This document shows, one piece after another, positions 51,020 to 60,126 of a stretch of 64,000 bases of DNA (position 1 is its first letter; each line of letters opens with the position of its first letter). A model generated the notes under the pieces. It made no database searches and was not told the DNA's origin. It worked only from the letters and a program-made list of their open reading frames with translations. Source of the stretch: Actinomycetota bacterium (GTDB lineage Bacteria; Actinomycetota; Acidimicrobiia; Acidimicrobiales; Ilumatobacteraceae); NCBI GenBank assembly GCA_026393535.1, contig JAPKZY010000106.1, positions 62,001-126,000 of the forward strand, written 5' to 3'. Both the position numbers and the translations under genes were made by a program.

Positions 51020-51598
51020 ATGCAGGTTGGTGTTCTTGCTCTTCAGGGAGCCTTTGCTGCTCATTCTGAGTGTTTGACGTCTATTGGCGTTCAATCAGTT
51101 GAAGTCCGCACTCCTGAACAACTGAGTTCAGTTGATGCATTGTTGATGCCCGGCGGGGAATCAAGCACGATGTCTCAACTATTGGAGTCATCGGGATTAT
51201 TTGATCCCATCTCTACGCGTATTGCAGATGGCATGCCAGTGTTTGGCACGTGTGCAGGCATGATCTTGTTGGCTTCTGAGATTCTTGATGGCCGTAGCGA
51301 CCAACGCAGCTTTTCGGCAATTGATATTTCTGTTCGACGCAACGCCTTTGGTCGTCAAGTTGATTCTTTTGAGTCCACTATCAATAGTTCTGTAGGAGAT
51401 TTTCATGGGGTGTTCATTCGTGCCCCCCGCATCGAACGAGTGGGTGATGGAGTAGAGGTTCTTGGAAGTATTAATAATGAACCTGTGCTCGTGCGTCAAG
51501 GAAATGTGTTGGCAGCATCGTTTCACCCTGAATTGTCAAATGATGCTCGACTTCACGAGTATTTTGTATCTATAACTGCAAATAGGAAAAAGGTGTAG
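51020..51598 (+). CDS. pdxT: Pyridoxal 5'-phosphate synthase, glutaminase subunit PdxT
   Basis: 192-residue class I glutamine amidotransferase feeding ammonia to PdxS. Seen: QVGVLALQGAFAAH, LLMPGGESSTMSQLL, nucleophile elbow FGTCAGMILLA, and SFHPELSND with the catalytic His-Glu. ATG 51020 is chosen; a GTG two codons earlier (51014) is also possible. Follows pdxS by 33 bases. Next gene yebC begins three bases after its stop. Confidence 0.96.
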   Translation: MQVGVLALQGAFAAHSECLTSIGVQSVEVRTPEQLSSVDALLMPGGESSTMSQLLESSGLFDPISTRIADGMPVFGTCAGMILLASEILDGRSDQRSFSAIDISVRRNAFGRQVDSFESTINSSVGDFHGVFIRAPRIERVGDGVEVLGSINNEPVLVRQGNVLAASFHPELSNDARLHEYFVSITANRKKV

Positions 51599-51601
51599 CC
51601 A

Positions 51602-52348
51602 ATGTCTGGACATTCCAAATGGGCAACAATCAAACACAAAAAGGGTGCCATTGATAAGGCGCGTGGCAAGTTGTTTGCGAAACTTGCTCGACAACTTGAG
51701 GTAGCTGCACGTTCGGGTGGAATGGACGTTGATACGAACGCCTCATTACGCACTATGGTGCAAAAAGCAAAAGCCGGCCAGATGACCAAGGACGCAATCG
51801 ATCGCGCAATTAAGCGCGGCGGTGGTGAAACTGGTGGCGCCAACTATGAATCAATCATGTACGAGGGGTATGCGCCTGGAGGCGTTGCGTTGCTTGTTGA
51901 TGTACTTACCGACAACCGCAATCGCACCGCATCTGATGTTCGTAATGCTTTTACAAAATTCGGCGGTTCGCTTGCAGAGCCCGGGGCTGTCAGTTGGCAG
52001 TTTGCTCGTCGTGGTCTCATAGTCGTTTCTGGCGCGGTGGAAGAAGACACAGTTATGACGGCGGCTCTCGAAGCAGGGGCAGACGACATTGAACGCGATG
52101 GAGACACATGGCGTGTGCTCACTGATTCGTCAGTCGTATATGAGGTTAAAGAGGCACTCGAGACCGCTGGCATTGAAGTTCTCAGCGCCGAAAGCACCAT
52201 GGTCTCGGCGAACACCATTGAAGTGACAGATCTTGACGATGCCCGCCACATTCTGCGTATTATGGACATGTTGGATGAGAGCGACGACGTACAAGACGTC
52301 TATGCAAACTTCGACATCGAAGAATCACTAATGCAGGAGATCGAATAA
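51602..52348 (+). CDS. yebC: YebC/TACO1 family translation-linked protein
   Basis: 248 residues. Opens MSGHSKWATIKHKKGAIDKARGK-style (SGHSKWATIKHKK seen), with DNRNRTASDVRNAF and the acidic C-terminal domain. Long annotated as a transcription regulator; recent work on the family points to helping ribosomes through proline stretches. AGGTG just before the start gives a ribosome site. The pdxST-yebC-ruvC order is conserved in Actinobacteria. Confidence 0.96.
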   Translation: MSGHSKWATIKHKKGAIDKARGKLFAKLARQLEVAARSGGMDVDTNASLRTMVQKAKAGQMTKDAIDRAIKRGGGETGGANYESIMYEGYAPGGVALLVDVLTDNRNRTASDVRNAFTKFGGSLAEPGAVSWQFARRGLIVVSGAVEEDTVMTAALEAGADDIERDGDTWRVLTDSSVVYEVKEALETAGIEVLSAESTMVSANTIEVTDLDDARHILRIMDMLDESDDVQDVYANFDIEESLMQEIE

Positions 52349-52800
52349 TGGCAGTTTCAGTCGGCGATCTCGCCCCCGATTTCACTCTTCCTGCGACAGG
52401 GGGAACGTCAGTGTCCTTGTCCTCGTTTCGTGGTCAACCAGTCGTGCTCGTTTTCTACCCAGGCGATGACACTCCGGTCTGTACGAAACAGCTCAATTCC
52501 TACAACAACGAACTCTCGGCTTTTGAAGGGGTAGGAGCGCAAGTGCTGGCTGTCTCTGCTCAGGGCGTAGCTAGTCATGATCAGTTTTCATCGAAGCACG
52601 GCTTCGGTTTTCCATTGCTGGCAGACACCGACAAGGCCGTCGCTTCGCTCTATGGAACGGTCGGGCCGCTCGGGTTTCCCCGTCGCAGCGTGTTTGTTAT
52701 CAGCGCTTCCGGAGTCATTACATATGCTCATCGGGCCATTGCGGGCATCACGTATCGCCCGGTAGACGAACTAGTGGCGGCAGTCGAAGCTTCTCGCTGA
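52348..52800 (+). CDS. bcp: Peroxiredoxin, BCP/PrxQ type
   Basis: 150-residue thiol peroxidase. Peroxidatic cysteine in YPGDDTPVCTKQL (Cys45 region); the usual resolving Cys five residues later is absent (CTKQLNSY), so it is probably a 1-Cys or atypical form that uses an external thiol such as mycothiol (inference). N-terminal GDLAPDFTLPATGG typical. Its ATG shares one base with the yebC stop. Confidence 0.93.
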   Translation: MAVSVGDLAPDFTLPATGGTSVSLSSFRGQPVVLVFYPGDDTPVCTKQLNSYNNELSAFEGVGAQVLAVSAQGVASHDQFSSKHGFGFPLLADTDKAVASLYGTVGPLGFPRRSVFVISASGVITYAHRAIAGITYRPVDELVAAVEASR

Positions 52801-52807
52801 TATTCAC

Positions 52808-52827
52808 CCCACTCCCGTGCGGGTGGG
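52808..52827 (+). terminator. Hairpin between bcp and ruvC
   Basis: CCCAC (52808-52812) can pair with GTGGG (52823-52827), with extra CC/GG pairs inside. It lies eight bases after the bcp stop. No U-run follows, so any terminator effect is uncertain. Confidence 0.3.
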
Positions 52828-52828
52828 T

Positions 52829-52849
52829 TACAATCAAACATATGTTCGC
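52829..52849 (+). promoter_or_regulatory. ruvC promoter with LexA-like box
   Basis: -10 TACAAT (52829-52834) is seven bases before the ATG (52842), so ruvC is predicted leaderless. TCAAAC-N4-GTTCGC (52834-52849) matches the actinobacterial SOS box TCGAAC-N4-GTTCGA at 10 of 12 positions and covers the -10 end and the start codon. Confidence 0.55.
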
Positions 52850-53387
52850 CCAGGCCTCCGCTGCGTCCCCCCATGTGGTTCTCGGAATTGACCCAGGTCT
52901 CACCCGTTGTGGATATGCCGTTTTGGAGATGACCTCCCATCAGAACATCCGTGCTGTGGCCATTGGTGTCATCCGGACTCCGCCCAGTAGCCCGATTCAT
53001 GAGCGACTTGCTGAGATTCATTGCGAAATGGAGTCCTTGCTCGCTCAATTCAAGCCTGATGCGGTTGCCATCGAGCAAGTTTTTTTCCAAAACAATGTTC
53101 GTACAGCGATGGGAGTTGGTCAGGCAAGCGGAATCGTGCTGGCTCTAGCCAGTCGTGCTGGTTGCGCTGTTGCGCAGTACACGCCGTCACAAGTGAAGAA
53201 CACCATTGTCGGGTGGGGTAGTGCAACGAAAGACCAAATCGGACACATGGTGCAGCAACGTCTGAATCTTGCAACAGTTCCGCAACCAGCTGATGCGGCT
53301 GATGCGGCGGCTATTGCGCTGTGTCATTGCTCCATTGCCCCGTTTATTGCGTCGCGTGATGCAGCGATTGCTCGGAGCACGCGATGA
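52842..53387 (+). CDS. ruvC: Holliday junction resolvase RuvC
   Basis: 181-residue endonuclease that cuts four-way junctions in recombination repair. Catalytic Asp in LGIDPGLTRCGYAV (Asp17), Glu in VAIEQVFFQNN, and the C-terminal DAADAAAIALCH with the last acidic residues. SOS control is suggested by the LexA-like box over its start. ATGA overlap with ruvA. Confidence 0.97.
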   Translation: MFAQASAASPHVVLGIDPGLTRCGYAVLEMTSHQNIRAVAIGVIRTPPSSPIHERLAEIHCEMESLLAQFKPDAVAIEQVFFQNNVRTAMGVGQASGIVLALASRAGCAVAQYTPSQVKNTIVGWGSATKDQIGHMVQQRLNLATVPQPADAADAAAIALCHCSIAPFIASRDAAIARSTR

Positions 53388-53977
53388 TCGGAAGTTTGCG
53401 CGGAACAGTTCTTGAACGATTCGTACCCAACACTGTGCTGCTGGAAGTGGCAGGTGTCGGATATTTGTGCAACGTCACGTCGTCGACGTTCGGAGAACTT
53501 GAACCGACAGTTGTTGCCTTCTTACATATCCATCATCACATTCGTGAAGATAACCAAACGCTGTTTGGCTTTACGTCTCGGATTGAAAGAGACACCTTCG
53601 ACATTTTGCTCGCTACTCATGGCATTGGGCCATCTATGGCCATGGCGATTTTGTCTACGTATTCACCAACCGCATTGGTCACAGTTGTCGCATCGGGAGA
53701 TTTGGCTGCACTCACAATCGTTCCTGGTGTTGGCAAAAAAACTGCAGAACGTCTGATGGTTGAATTGAAATCACGACTACACCTTGATGGTCTTAGTTCT
53801 AGCGACTCAATTGATTCCGTGCAGTCAAGTGCTGCAGATGTGCGCGACGCGCTGACAGCGCTCGGATACGGAACAGACGAAATTCGCGACACGATGCGAT
53901 TGCTGGTATCGGCTTCAGATTCTGAGACAATGTTGCGTGACGCACTTGCTTTGTTAGGAGCCCGTCGTGCGGGATGA
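53384..53977 (+). CDS. ruvA: Holliday junction branch migration protein RuvA
   Basis: 197 residues; tetramer that holds the junction for RuvB. N-terminal OB domain ([27 protein letters not shown]), helix-hairpin-helix pair ([15 protein letters not shown] and [20 protein letters not shown]), and a C-terminal RuvB-binding domain after a flexible linker. It overlaps ruvC by ATGA and ruvB by 11 bases. Confidence 0.97.
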   Translation: MIGSLRGTVLERFVPNTVLLEVAGVGYLCNVTSSTFGELEPTVVAFLHIHHHIREDNQTLFGFTSRIERDTFDILLATHGIGPSMAMAILSTYSPTALVTVVASGDLAALTIVPGVGKKTAERLMVELKSRLHLDGLSSSDSIDSVQSSAADVRDALTALGYGTDEIRDTMRLLVSASDSETMLRDALALLGARRAG

Positions 53978-54959
53978 ATTTCTTGAACCGATTCTCGCGT
54001 CTGATCGCGAGGTAGCAGATGAAGTTGGCTTGCGTCCCCGCTTGCTTGATGATTTCGTCGGACAACGTGAACTGAAGGAGCATCTCGACATTGTGCTCGG
54101 AGCTGCCAAACAGAGGGGTCAAGCCGCAGACCATATTTTGTTGGCTGGGCCTCCCGGTCTTGGTAAAACCACAATGGCCTGCATCGTTGCGGCCGAAATG
54201 GGAGTCGCGCTTCACATCACTAGTGGTCCCGCGTTAGAGCGTGCCGGAGATCTTGCAGCAATTCTCACCAAACTCGGCGAAGGTGATGTGTTGTTCATCG
54301 ACGAAATTCATCGTCTTTCGCGGCCCGTTGAGGAAATCTTGTATCCCGCCATGGAGGACTTTCAGATCGACATCGTTGTCGGTAAGGGGCCAGCAGCGTC
54401 ATCTATCAGGCTCACACTGCCTCGATTCACCCTGATCGGAGCGACAACACGAACAGGCATGATCACTGGCCCGTTACGAGACCGATTCGGACTTGTTGCG
54501 CGTCTTGATTATTACGATGCGGCAGAACTTGATGCAATTGTTCAACGCACGTCGCGAATTCTTGATGTTCCTCTCACAGACGATGCGTCATTGCATATTG
54601 CGCGTCGCAGTAGAGGTACCCCGCGTATTGCAAACAGATTGTTGCGTCGCGTGCGCGACTTTGCTGAAGTACGTGGAGACGGCACAATCAACGCCGCAAC
54701 TGCCCTCGAGGCGCTTCGTGTTTTCGGAGTAGACGAGCTCGGACTTGACAAAGTAGACCGAGCAATCTTGCGAAGCTTGTGCGAACAATTTGATGGCGGG
54801 CCTGTGGGGCTCACCACACTTGCCATAGCTGTCGGTGAGCAACCTGAAACAGTAGAGGACGTGTATGAGCCGTTTCTCATTCAGCAGGGGCTTATTGCTC
54901 GCACGCCTCGTGGCCGAGTAGCCATGGATGCTGCCCGTTCACACCTTGCAAACCCGTAG
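53967..54959 (+). CDS. ruvB: Holliday junction ATPase RuvB
   Basis: 330-residue AAA+ motor driving branch migration. Walker [15 protein letters not shown], Walker [12 protein letters not shown], sensor [20 protein letters not shown] with the arginine finger, and the C-terminal winged helix [15 protein letters not shown] start at 53967 inside the ruvA end is set by the conserved [11 protein letters not shown] region. Its stop TAG is also the start of the queA -10. Confidence 0.97.
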   Translation: MRDEFLEPILASDREVADEVGLRPRLLDDFVGQRELKEHLDIVLGAAKQRGQAADHILLAGPPGLGKTTMACIVAAEMGVALHITSGPALERAGDLAAILTKLGEGDVLFIDEIHRLSRPVEEILYPAMEDFQIDIVVGKGPAASSIRLTLPRFTLIGATTRTGMITGPLRDRFGLVARLDYYDAAELDAIVQRTSRILDVPLTDDASLHIARRSRGTPRIANRLLRRVRDFAEVRGDGTINAATALEALRVFGVDELGLDKVDRAILRSLCEQFDGGPVGLTTLAIAVGEQPETVEDVYEPFLIQQGLIARTPRGRVAMDAARSHLANP

Positions 54960-54962
54960 CCT
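54957..54962 (+). promoter_or_regulatory. -10 element TAGCCT of queA, overlapping the ruvB stop
   Basis: TAGCCT begins at the ruvB stop codon and ends six bases before the queA GTG (54969). Predicted internal leaderless promoter. Confidence 0.5.
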
Positions 54963-54968
54963 CGGTGC

Positions 54969-55970
54969 GTGCATCTTTCTGACATTGACTATGAGCTTCC
55001 CGAAAAGCTCATCGCTCAACATCCTGTAGAACCGCGTGATTCTGCTCGACTATTGGTGGCTACTAGTCCCGATCATGTGGAACATAAACACATGACTGAC
55101 TTTGTTGACATGCTTGAGTCGGGTGATGTGCTGGTCGTGAATGACACAAGGGTGTTACCGGCGCGGTTGGCTCTCCATCGAAAAACTGGCGGGGCTGCGG
55201 AAGTATTGCTGTTAGAGCAGCGCTCATCTGATTTTCGATTATGGGAAGCCTTAGTAAAGCCTGCGAGCAAACTCAAGCCTGATGAGGTGCTCGAATACTT
55301 CGGTAAGCGCGTTGTGCGTGTTGGACCACGTACCGAAGCTGGTGACACGTTTGTTGTGGAAATTCTTGATGAGAACCCCATGGAGCTGTTGCAACGAATA
55401 GGTGCGATGCCATTGCCTCCGTATATCCGAAGTTCTCTGACGGACCTTGAGCGGTATCAAACGATCTATGCGCGAAGAATGGCAAGTGCTGCTGCCCCCA
55501 CTGCTGGCCTACATTTCACATCAGAACTGATGGCAAAGATCGTTGCCAAAGGGGTCACTGTGGAGACAGTGGAATTGGTGGTTGGTCTTGACACTTTCAA
55601 GCCCATCTCTACAGATAACCCGCTAGACCATCTCATTCACTCTGAGTTCTATTCAGTTGAACAGCGAGTCCTTGATGCTTGTCGCGATGCGAAGCGAGTC
55701 ATTGCTGTGGGAACTACTGCCACTCGAGCACTGGAATCAGTTGCTGCTTTAGGTCAGTTGTCGGGTCGTACGTCGTTGTTCATCACCCCTGGTTTCCAAT
55801 GGAAGGTTGTTGACCTGATGTTGACGAATTTTCATTTACCAAAGACGTCACTGCTGTTGATGATTGAATCATTCATTGGGCCAAGATGGCGCGACATTTA
55901 TGCCGAAGCTATTTCTGAGCAATACCGTTTTTTGTCTTTCGGTGATGCCATGCTGTTAGCGCGTTCGTAA
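54969..55970 (+). CDS. queA: S-adenosylmethionine:tRNA ribosyltransferase-isomerase QueA
   Basis: 333 residues; makes epoxyqueuosine in tRNA from the preQ1 base, using SAM as ribosyl donor. Family features: LSDIDYELPEKLIAQHPVEPRDSARLL-type start (YELPEKLIAQ and EPRDSARLL visible), VVNDTRVLPARL, AAPTAGLHFTSEL, VGTTATRALES, and MLTNFHLPKTSLLLM. Works with tgt just downstream. Queuosine genes are not universal in Actinobacteria. Confidence 0.96.
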   Translation: MHLSDIDYELPEKLIAQHPVEPRDSARLLVATSPDHVEHKHMTDFVDMLESGDVLVVNDTRVLPARLALHRKTGGAAEVLLLEQRSSDFRLWEALVKPASKLKPDEVLEYFGKRVVRVGPRTEAGDTFVVEILDENPMELLQRIGAMPLPPYIRSSLTDLERYQTIYARRMASAAAPTAGLHFTSELMAKIVAKGVTVETVELVVGLDTFKPISTDNPLDHLIHSEFYSVEQRVLDACRDAKRVIAVGTTATRALESVAALGQLSGRTSLFITPGFQWKVVDLMLTNFHLPKTSLLLMIESFIGPRWRDIYAEAISEQYRFLSFGDAMLLARS

Positions 55971-55981
55971 AGGCTGATTAC

Positions 55982-57079
55982 ATGTTTCCTGTACAACTTG
56001 ATATTGATTCCCGAGACGGTGCGGCGCGTTCTTCAACGGCTACTACTCATCGTGGAACATATGAGACCCCGTGCTTCATGCCGGTTGGTACTCGTGGCGC
56101 CGTGAAATATCTCAGCGCGCGCGACTATGCAGATATCGGTGCTCGCATTGTTCTTGGTAACACGTACCACTTGATGTTGCGACCAGGGGCAGACGTTGTG
56201 GAGAAATTTGGGGGCCTTGGCTCTTTTAGCGGTTGGGATCGCCTCACACTCACGGACTCAGGTGGATTCCAAGTGTTTTCCCTTGACCCAAAAGTTGATG
56301 ATGATGGAGTGACGTTTAAGTCGACCTACGACGGTTCGTATCATCGCTTCACGCCTGAGATTGCTGTGAAGACTCAAGAAAAGATTGGCGCAGACATCCA
56401 GATGGTTCTCGATGTATGTACGTCGTTACCTGCTGAACCTGATGTTGTGCGCCTAGCTCTTGAACGAACCCATGCTTGGGCGTTGCGAGCAAGGGCCGCA
56501 CACACTCGGTCTGATCAATCCTTGTTTGGCATCGTGCAGGGTGGTACCAATACAGCGATGCGCGCCGAAAGTGCACGACGCACGGTGGATGTTGGTTTTG
56601 ATGGATTTGGCATTGGAGGTCTCTCGGTAGGGGAGAGCCGTGCTGAGATGGTGGAATCTATAGCGGCATGCATTGATGAACTCCCCGAAGATCGACCGCG
56701 TTATCTTATGGGTGTTGGTGACCCGGCGTCACTTGTCGAGGCAGTAGGTCTCGGAGTTGATCAATTCGATTGTGTTTTACAAACTCGCCTTGGTCGTCAT
56801 GGAACTGCGCTGACCTCGCAGGGCAGGGTAAATATCAAGAACGCCCAGTTTTTGGATTCTGATGAACCCCTCGACTCTCAGTGTTCGTGTTGGGTCTGTG
56901 CATCACATTCACGTGGTTACTTACGTCATCTGGCCCAGACAGGGGAGCCCACTGGTTCTCGTTTGGTATCAGTCCATAACCTGGCATGGACCATCTCGCT
57001 AATGAACGACATGAGAGAAGCGATACAAAAGGGCACCTTTTCTGACCTCAAACGGCGCATTTTGGATGTCTGGGCATAA
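55982..57079 (+). CDS. tgt: tRNA-guanine transglycosylase Tgt
   Basis: 365 residues; swaps G34 of GUN anticodons for the queuosine precursor. Catalytic LTDSGGFQVFSL, substrate loop GGLSVGESRAEM, second Asp in GVDQFDCVLQTRLGRHGTAL, and the zinc site SQCSCWVCASHSRGY (CxCxxC...H). AAAGG eight bases before the ATG is the ribosome site. Member of the queA-tgt-yajC-secD-secF string known from many phyla. Confidence 0.96.
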   Translation: MFPVQLDIDSRDGAARSSTATTHRGTYETPCFMPVGTRGAVKYLSARDYADIGARIVLGNTYHLMLRPGADVVEKFGGLGSFSGWDRLTLTDSGGFQVFSLDPKVDDDGVTFKSTYDGSYHRFTPEIAVKTQEKIGADIQMVLDVCTSLPAEPDVVRLALERTHAWALRARAAHTRSDQSLFGIVQGGTNTAMRAESARRTVDVGFDGFGIGGLSVGESRAEMVESIAACIDELPEDRPRYLMGVGDPASLVEAVGLGVDQFDCVLQTRLGRHGTALTSQGRVNIKNAQFLDSDEPLDSQCSCWVCASHSRGYLRHLAQTGEPTGSRLVSVHNLAWTISLMNDMREAIQKGTFSDLKRRILDVWA

Positions 57080-57124
57080 GGCAAATCAGGTTGATTCAGT
57101 CTCTGGTCGCTAGGATTACTCGCC

Positions 57125-57472
57125 GTGATTCAAATCTTGCTCTCTGCTACATCATCTTCTAAGAGCAATGGTAATCCATTGTTTACTTTGGTCTTTTTTG
57201 GTGCAATTTTTGGTGCCATGTATTTCTTGTTGCTGCGCCCTCAGCGCCGCCGCTTGAAAGAGGGTCAAGTGCTCCAAAGCTCTATAGCAGTCGATGACGA
57301 GATCATCTTGAACTCGGGTATCTACGGTTTTGTGACAGCCATCGAAGGCGATGTTCTCTGGGTTGACGTGGCAGATGGTCACGGATCCGAGCGAATTGAG
57401 ATTCGAGTGTCACGTGGTTCTGTCGCTCGCAAAGCGCCTGCGGCAGAGGCCGCTACGGACGATACGAAATAG
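57125..57472 (+). CDS. yajC: Sec translocase accessory subunit YajC
   Basis: 115-residue single-pass protein that joins SecDF. One membrane helix (about 17-39) ending MYFLLLRPQRRRLKEGQ, then the conserved VDDEIILNSGIYGFVTAI. GTG start at 57125; TAGGAT (57110-57115) nine bases before may be its -10. The next gene secD begins four bases after its stop. Confidence 0.93.
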   Translation: MIQILLSATSSSKSNGNPLFTLVFFGAIFGAMYFLLLRPQRRRLKEGQVLQSSIAVDDEIILNSGIYGFVTAIEGDVLWVDVADGHGSERIEIRVSRGSVARKAPAAEAATDDTK

Positions 57473-57475
57473 CGC

Positions 57476-58999
57476 ATGACTCGTCGCTTAGTTCTATCCC
57501 TTGTTGCAATTGTTCTGCTTGCTGGCGGAACGTTCACGGCAAACCTTGTTGCGGGTAACCACCCATCTCTTGGACTTGACCTGCAAGGCGGGGCGTCTGT
57601 CACCATGACTCCTGTTGGCGAAGTTGATCCCGTCGCACTTTCTGTGGCAGTTGACATCATTCGTCAGCGTGTTGACTCAATCGGAGTTGCTGAGCCAGAA
57701 ATCATCCGCCAGGGAAACACAGTTGTTGTCAACCTGCCAGGTGTGAAAGATCAACAGCAGGCTCTCGACACAATTGGCCGTACTGGTGCAGTCGAAATGC
57801 GTCCCGTGTTAAAAGTTGCCGAGAATCCTGATAACACCACTACGACCACTGTGGTCGGCGGCACCACAACAACTGTGAAGGGCGCAACCACAACCACTCT
57901 CAAAGCAGCGTCGACAACATTGCCGCCGCCAGCTGGTGGAGTGGGTAGTTCTCGTATTGCCGCAGTAACAACGACAACTATTCCAGCAACAACAGCTCCA
58001 GTTGATCCCCTCACCGGATTGCCAAAAGGCCAGACGGTTCTTCCTGGACGCAAAGATGGGCTCTTGTATCTTCTCGGTCCTGCCGAAGCAACCGGAGAAG
58101 TCTTTTCGAATGATTCATCTGCGCAAGTTGATGCTGGCGGTTGGGTAGTAGTAGCAAAGCTCAGAAGTGGTGCTGGCGGAGCTGATTTATGGAATGCATT
58201 ATCAACAAAGTGCTACGCAGGTGGCGCAGAATGCCCTACCAAAGCAATTGCAATTATTCTTGACGGTGAAGTGATTTCAGCCCCGACAGTACAAACGCCA
58301 ACGTTCGACAATGGCAGTGTGCAAATCAGTGGTTCGTTCTCTCAGACCGAAGCAAAAGATTTAGCGCGTGTATTGCAGTTCGGTGCTGTGCCTGTGAAGT
58401 TTGATACGCCAACTGTGCAGACAGTTTCCGCATCTCTCGGTGAAGACTCTTTGCGTGCGGCAGTGTTATCAGGACTCATTGGAGTTTTGCTGGTACTCCT
58501 CTTTTTGTTGTTTTATTACCGCCTTCTTGCCATCGTTGTTGTGGGCGGACTTACTGTGTCCGGGTTGTTGTTATGGAGTGTCATATCCTGGCTGTCTAAG
58601 ACAAATGGATTAGCTCTGACTTTGTCTGGTGCAGCCGGAATCATTGTGTCTATCGGTGTCACAGTTGACTCGTACGTTGTGTTCTTTGAAAAACTAAAAG
58701 ACGACGTTCAGCAAGGTCGCACTTTGCGCAACTCTGCGGCTCGCGGTTTTGAACGGGCATGGCGTACCATTTTGGCTGCTGACACGGTGTCACTTATAGG
58801 TGCTGTCGTGCTGTGGTGGCTCACTGTGGGGTCGGTTCGCGGCTTTGCGTTCTTCCTTGGTCTCTCAACCATGGCTGACATGATCGTGTCGTATTTCTTT
58901 ACTCGGCCTGCAGTACTTCTTTTGGCCAAAACTAAGTTGTTCAATAGGGGACGAGTGCTTGGTGTTGCCAAAGCCACTATTTCAGAGGCGGTTGCATAA
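57476..58999 (+). CDS. secD: Protein translocase subunit SecD
   Basis: 507-residue RND-type membrane protein that uses proton flow to help pull exported proteins. Helix 1 at 8-26, then GLDLQGGASVTMTPVG; C-terminal five-helix block with SLGEDSLRAAVLSGLIGVLLVLLF-type start (SLGEDSLRAAV seen), ITVDSYVVFFEKLKDD, and AADTVSLIGAVVLWW. Between the P1 subdomains is a low-complexity Thr-rich insert (about residues 120-178; TTTT runs). Ends at the start of secF (one-base overlap). Confidence 0.95.
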   Translation: MTRRLVLSLVAIVLLAGGTFTANLVAGNHPSLGLDLQGGASVTMTPVGEVDPVALSVAVDIIRQRVDSIGVAEPEIIRQGNTVVVNLPGVKDQQQALDTIGRTGAVEMRPVLKVAENPDNTTTTTVVGGTTTTVKGATTTTLKAASTTLPPPAGGVGSSRIAAVTTTTIPATTAPVDPLTGLPKGQTVLPGRKDGLLYLLGPAEATGEVFSNDSSAQVDAGGWVVVAKLRSGAGGADLWNALSTKCYAGGAECPTKAIAIILDGEVISAPTVQTPTFDNGSVQISGSFSQTEAKDLARVLQFGAVPVKFDTPTVQTVSASLGEDSLRAAVLSGLIGVLLVLLFLLFYYRLLAIVVVGGLTVSGLLLWSVISWLSKTNGLALTLSGAAGIIVSIGVTVDSYVVFFEKLKDDVQQGRTLRNSAARGFERAWRTILAADTVSLIGAVVLWWLTVGSVRGFAFFLGLSTMADMIVSYFFTRPAVLLLAKTKLFNRGRVLGVAKATISEAVA

Positions 59000-60117
59000 T
59001 GGCTGGTGGAATGTCACGTTTATTCCGTGGTGAAACAACGATCAATTTTTATGGTCGACGCAATATCGGTTTTATTGCGTCAGCACTGTTGCTTGTTGTC
59101 ACTGTTGGTTCACTGTTTTCTCAAGGTCTCAATCTCGGAATTGACTTCAAAGGTGGAGTTGCTTTTGAGGTACCGGTAGCAGGCACGATGTCGGAAGCCA
59201 AGGCCAAGGAAATTCTTGTTGCTAATAAGATCAAGACCGACAATGTAAAGATTCAAACTCTGACATCGGGAACTACTAAGCGTGTTCGTATTCAATTAGG
59301 AGACTTGCCAGTCGCCACACGCACCACAATTCAAGAATCGCTTGCTAAGTCAGCCAATGCAACCGTTAATGACGTCAGTGTGTCTACTGTCAGTTCGACG
59401 TGGGGTCGCAACATCACAACAAAGGCCATCAAGGCATTATTGATATTTTTCCTCATCGTGTCACTTTTCATTGCATGGCGATTCGAATGGCGAATGGCAC
59501 TATCGGCAATTATTGCAATGGTCCACGACGTCGGAATCAGCGTTGGGGTGTACTCAGTTTTCAAACTTGAAGTCACTCCGGCAACAGTTGTTGCGTTCCT
59601 CACTATTCTCGGATTCTCGTTGTATGACACCATTGTTGTGTTCGACAAAGTGCATGACAATAACGAGCGTTTCAGCGGGTCGAAAGTGTCGTATGGAGAC
59701 ATTGTCAATGTGTCCATGAACGAGGTTCTGATGCGCTCACTGAATACCTCGATTGCAGCTCTACTACCTGTTCTCAGCTTGCTAGTCCTTGGCTCTGGAG
59801 TTTTTGGTGCCATCGCTCTGCGTGAATTTGCCTTAGCGCTTCTTGTCGGTCTCGCAACTGGTGCGTATTCGTCGATCTACATTGCAAGCCCTCTTCTTGG
59901 CATTTTGAAGGAACGGTCAGACCAGCACCGACCCATGAGGGGTCATTTGTCTATCGGAGTCGACATGGCTCATCTCATGCATACCGGTGCCCCCGTTGGT
60001 CGCCGCGCAGCTGCCAGGGCAGCAACAGATGCGAGCCAAGGCATCATTCCTGCCCCCGTGGCCGTTGAAGCCCTTTTGAGCCATCCACCGCGCCCTCGAA
60101 AGAAGTCTCGTCGCTAA
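58999..60117 (+). CDS. secF: Protein translocase subunit SecF
   Basis: 372 residues, partner of SecD. Helix 1 about 26-45 after INFYGRRNIGF, then LNLGIDFKGGVAFEV, periplasmic domain, and the C-terminal helices with GFSLYDTIVVFDKVHDN and NTSIAALLPVLSLLVLG. Cytosolic tail of about 65 basic residues is longer than usual. Stop TAA is the start of the rel -10. apt, often next in Actinobacteria, is absent. Confidence 0.95.
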   Translation: MAGGMSRLFRGETTINFYGRRNIGFIASALLLVVTVGSLFSQGLNLGIDFKGGVAFEVPVAGTMSEAKAKEILVANKIKTDNVKIQTLTSGTTKRVRIQLGDLPVATRTTIQESLAKSANATVNDVSVSTVSSTWGRNITTKAIKALLIFFLIVSLFIAWRFEWRMALSAIIAMVHDVGISVGVYSVFKLEVTPATVVAFLTILGFSLYDTIVVFDKVHDNNERFSGSKVSYGDIVNVSMNEVLMRSLNTSIAALLPVLSLLVLGSGVFGAIALREFALALLVGLATGAYSSIYIASPLLGILKERSDQHRPMRGHLSIGVDMAHLMHTGAPVGRRAAARAATDASQGIIPAPVAVEALLSHPPRPRKKSRR

Positions 60118-60120
60118 CCT
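60115..60120 (+). promoter_or_regulatory. -10 element TAACCT of rel, overlapping the secF stop
   Basis: TAACCT begins at the secF stop codon and ends six bases before the rel ATG (60127). Confidence 0.5.
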
Positions 60121-60126
60121 TTGACC

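Noticed and set aside
60121-60126. TTG start of rel at 60121
   Set aside because: It touches the -10 element; ATG 60127 has the proper six-base spacing.
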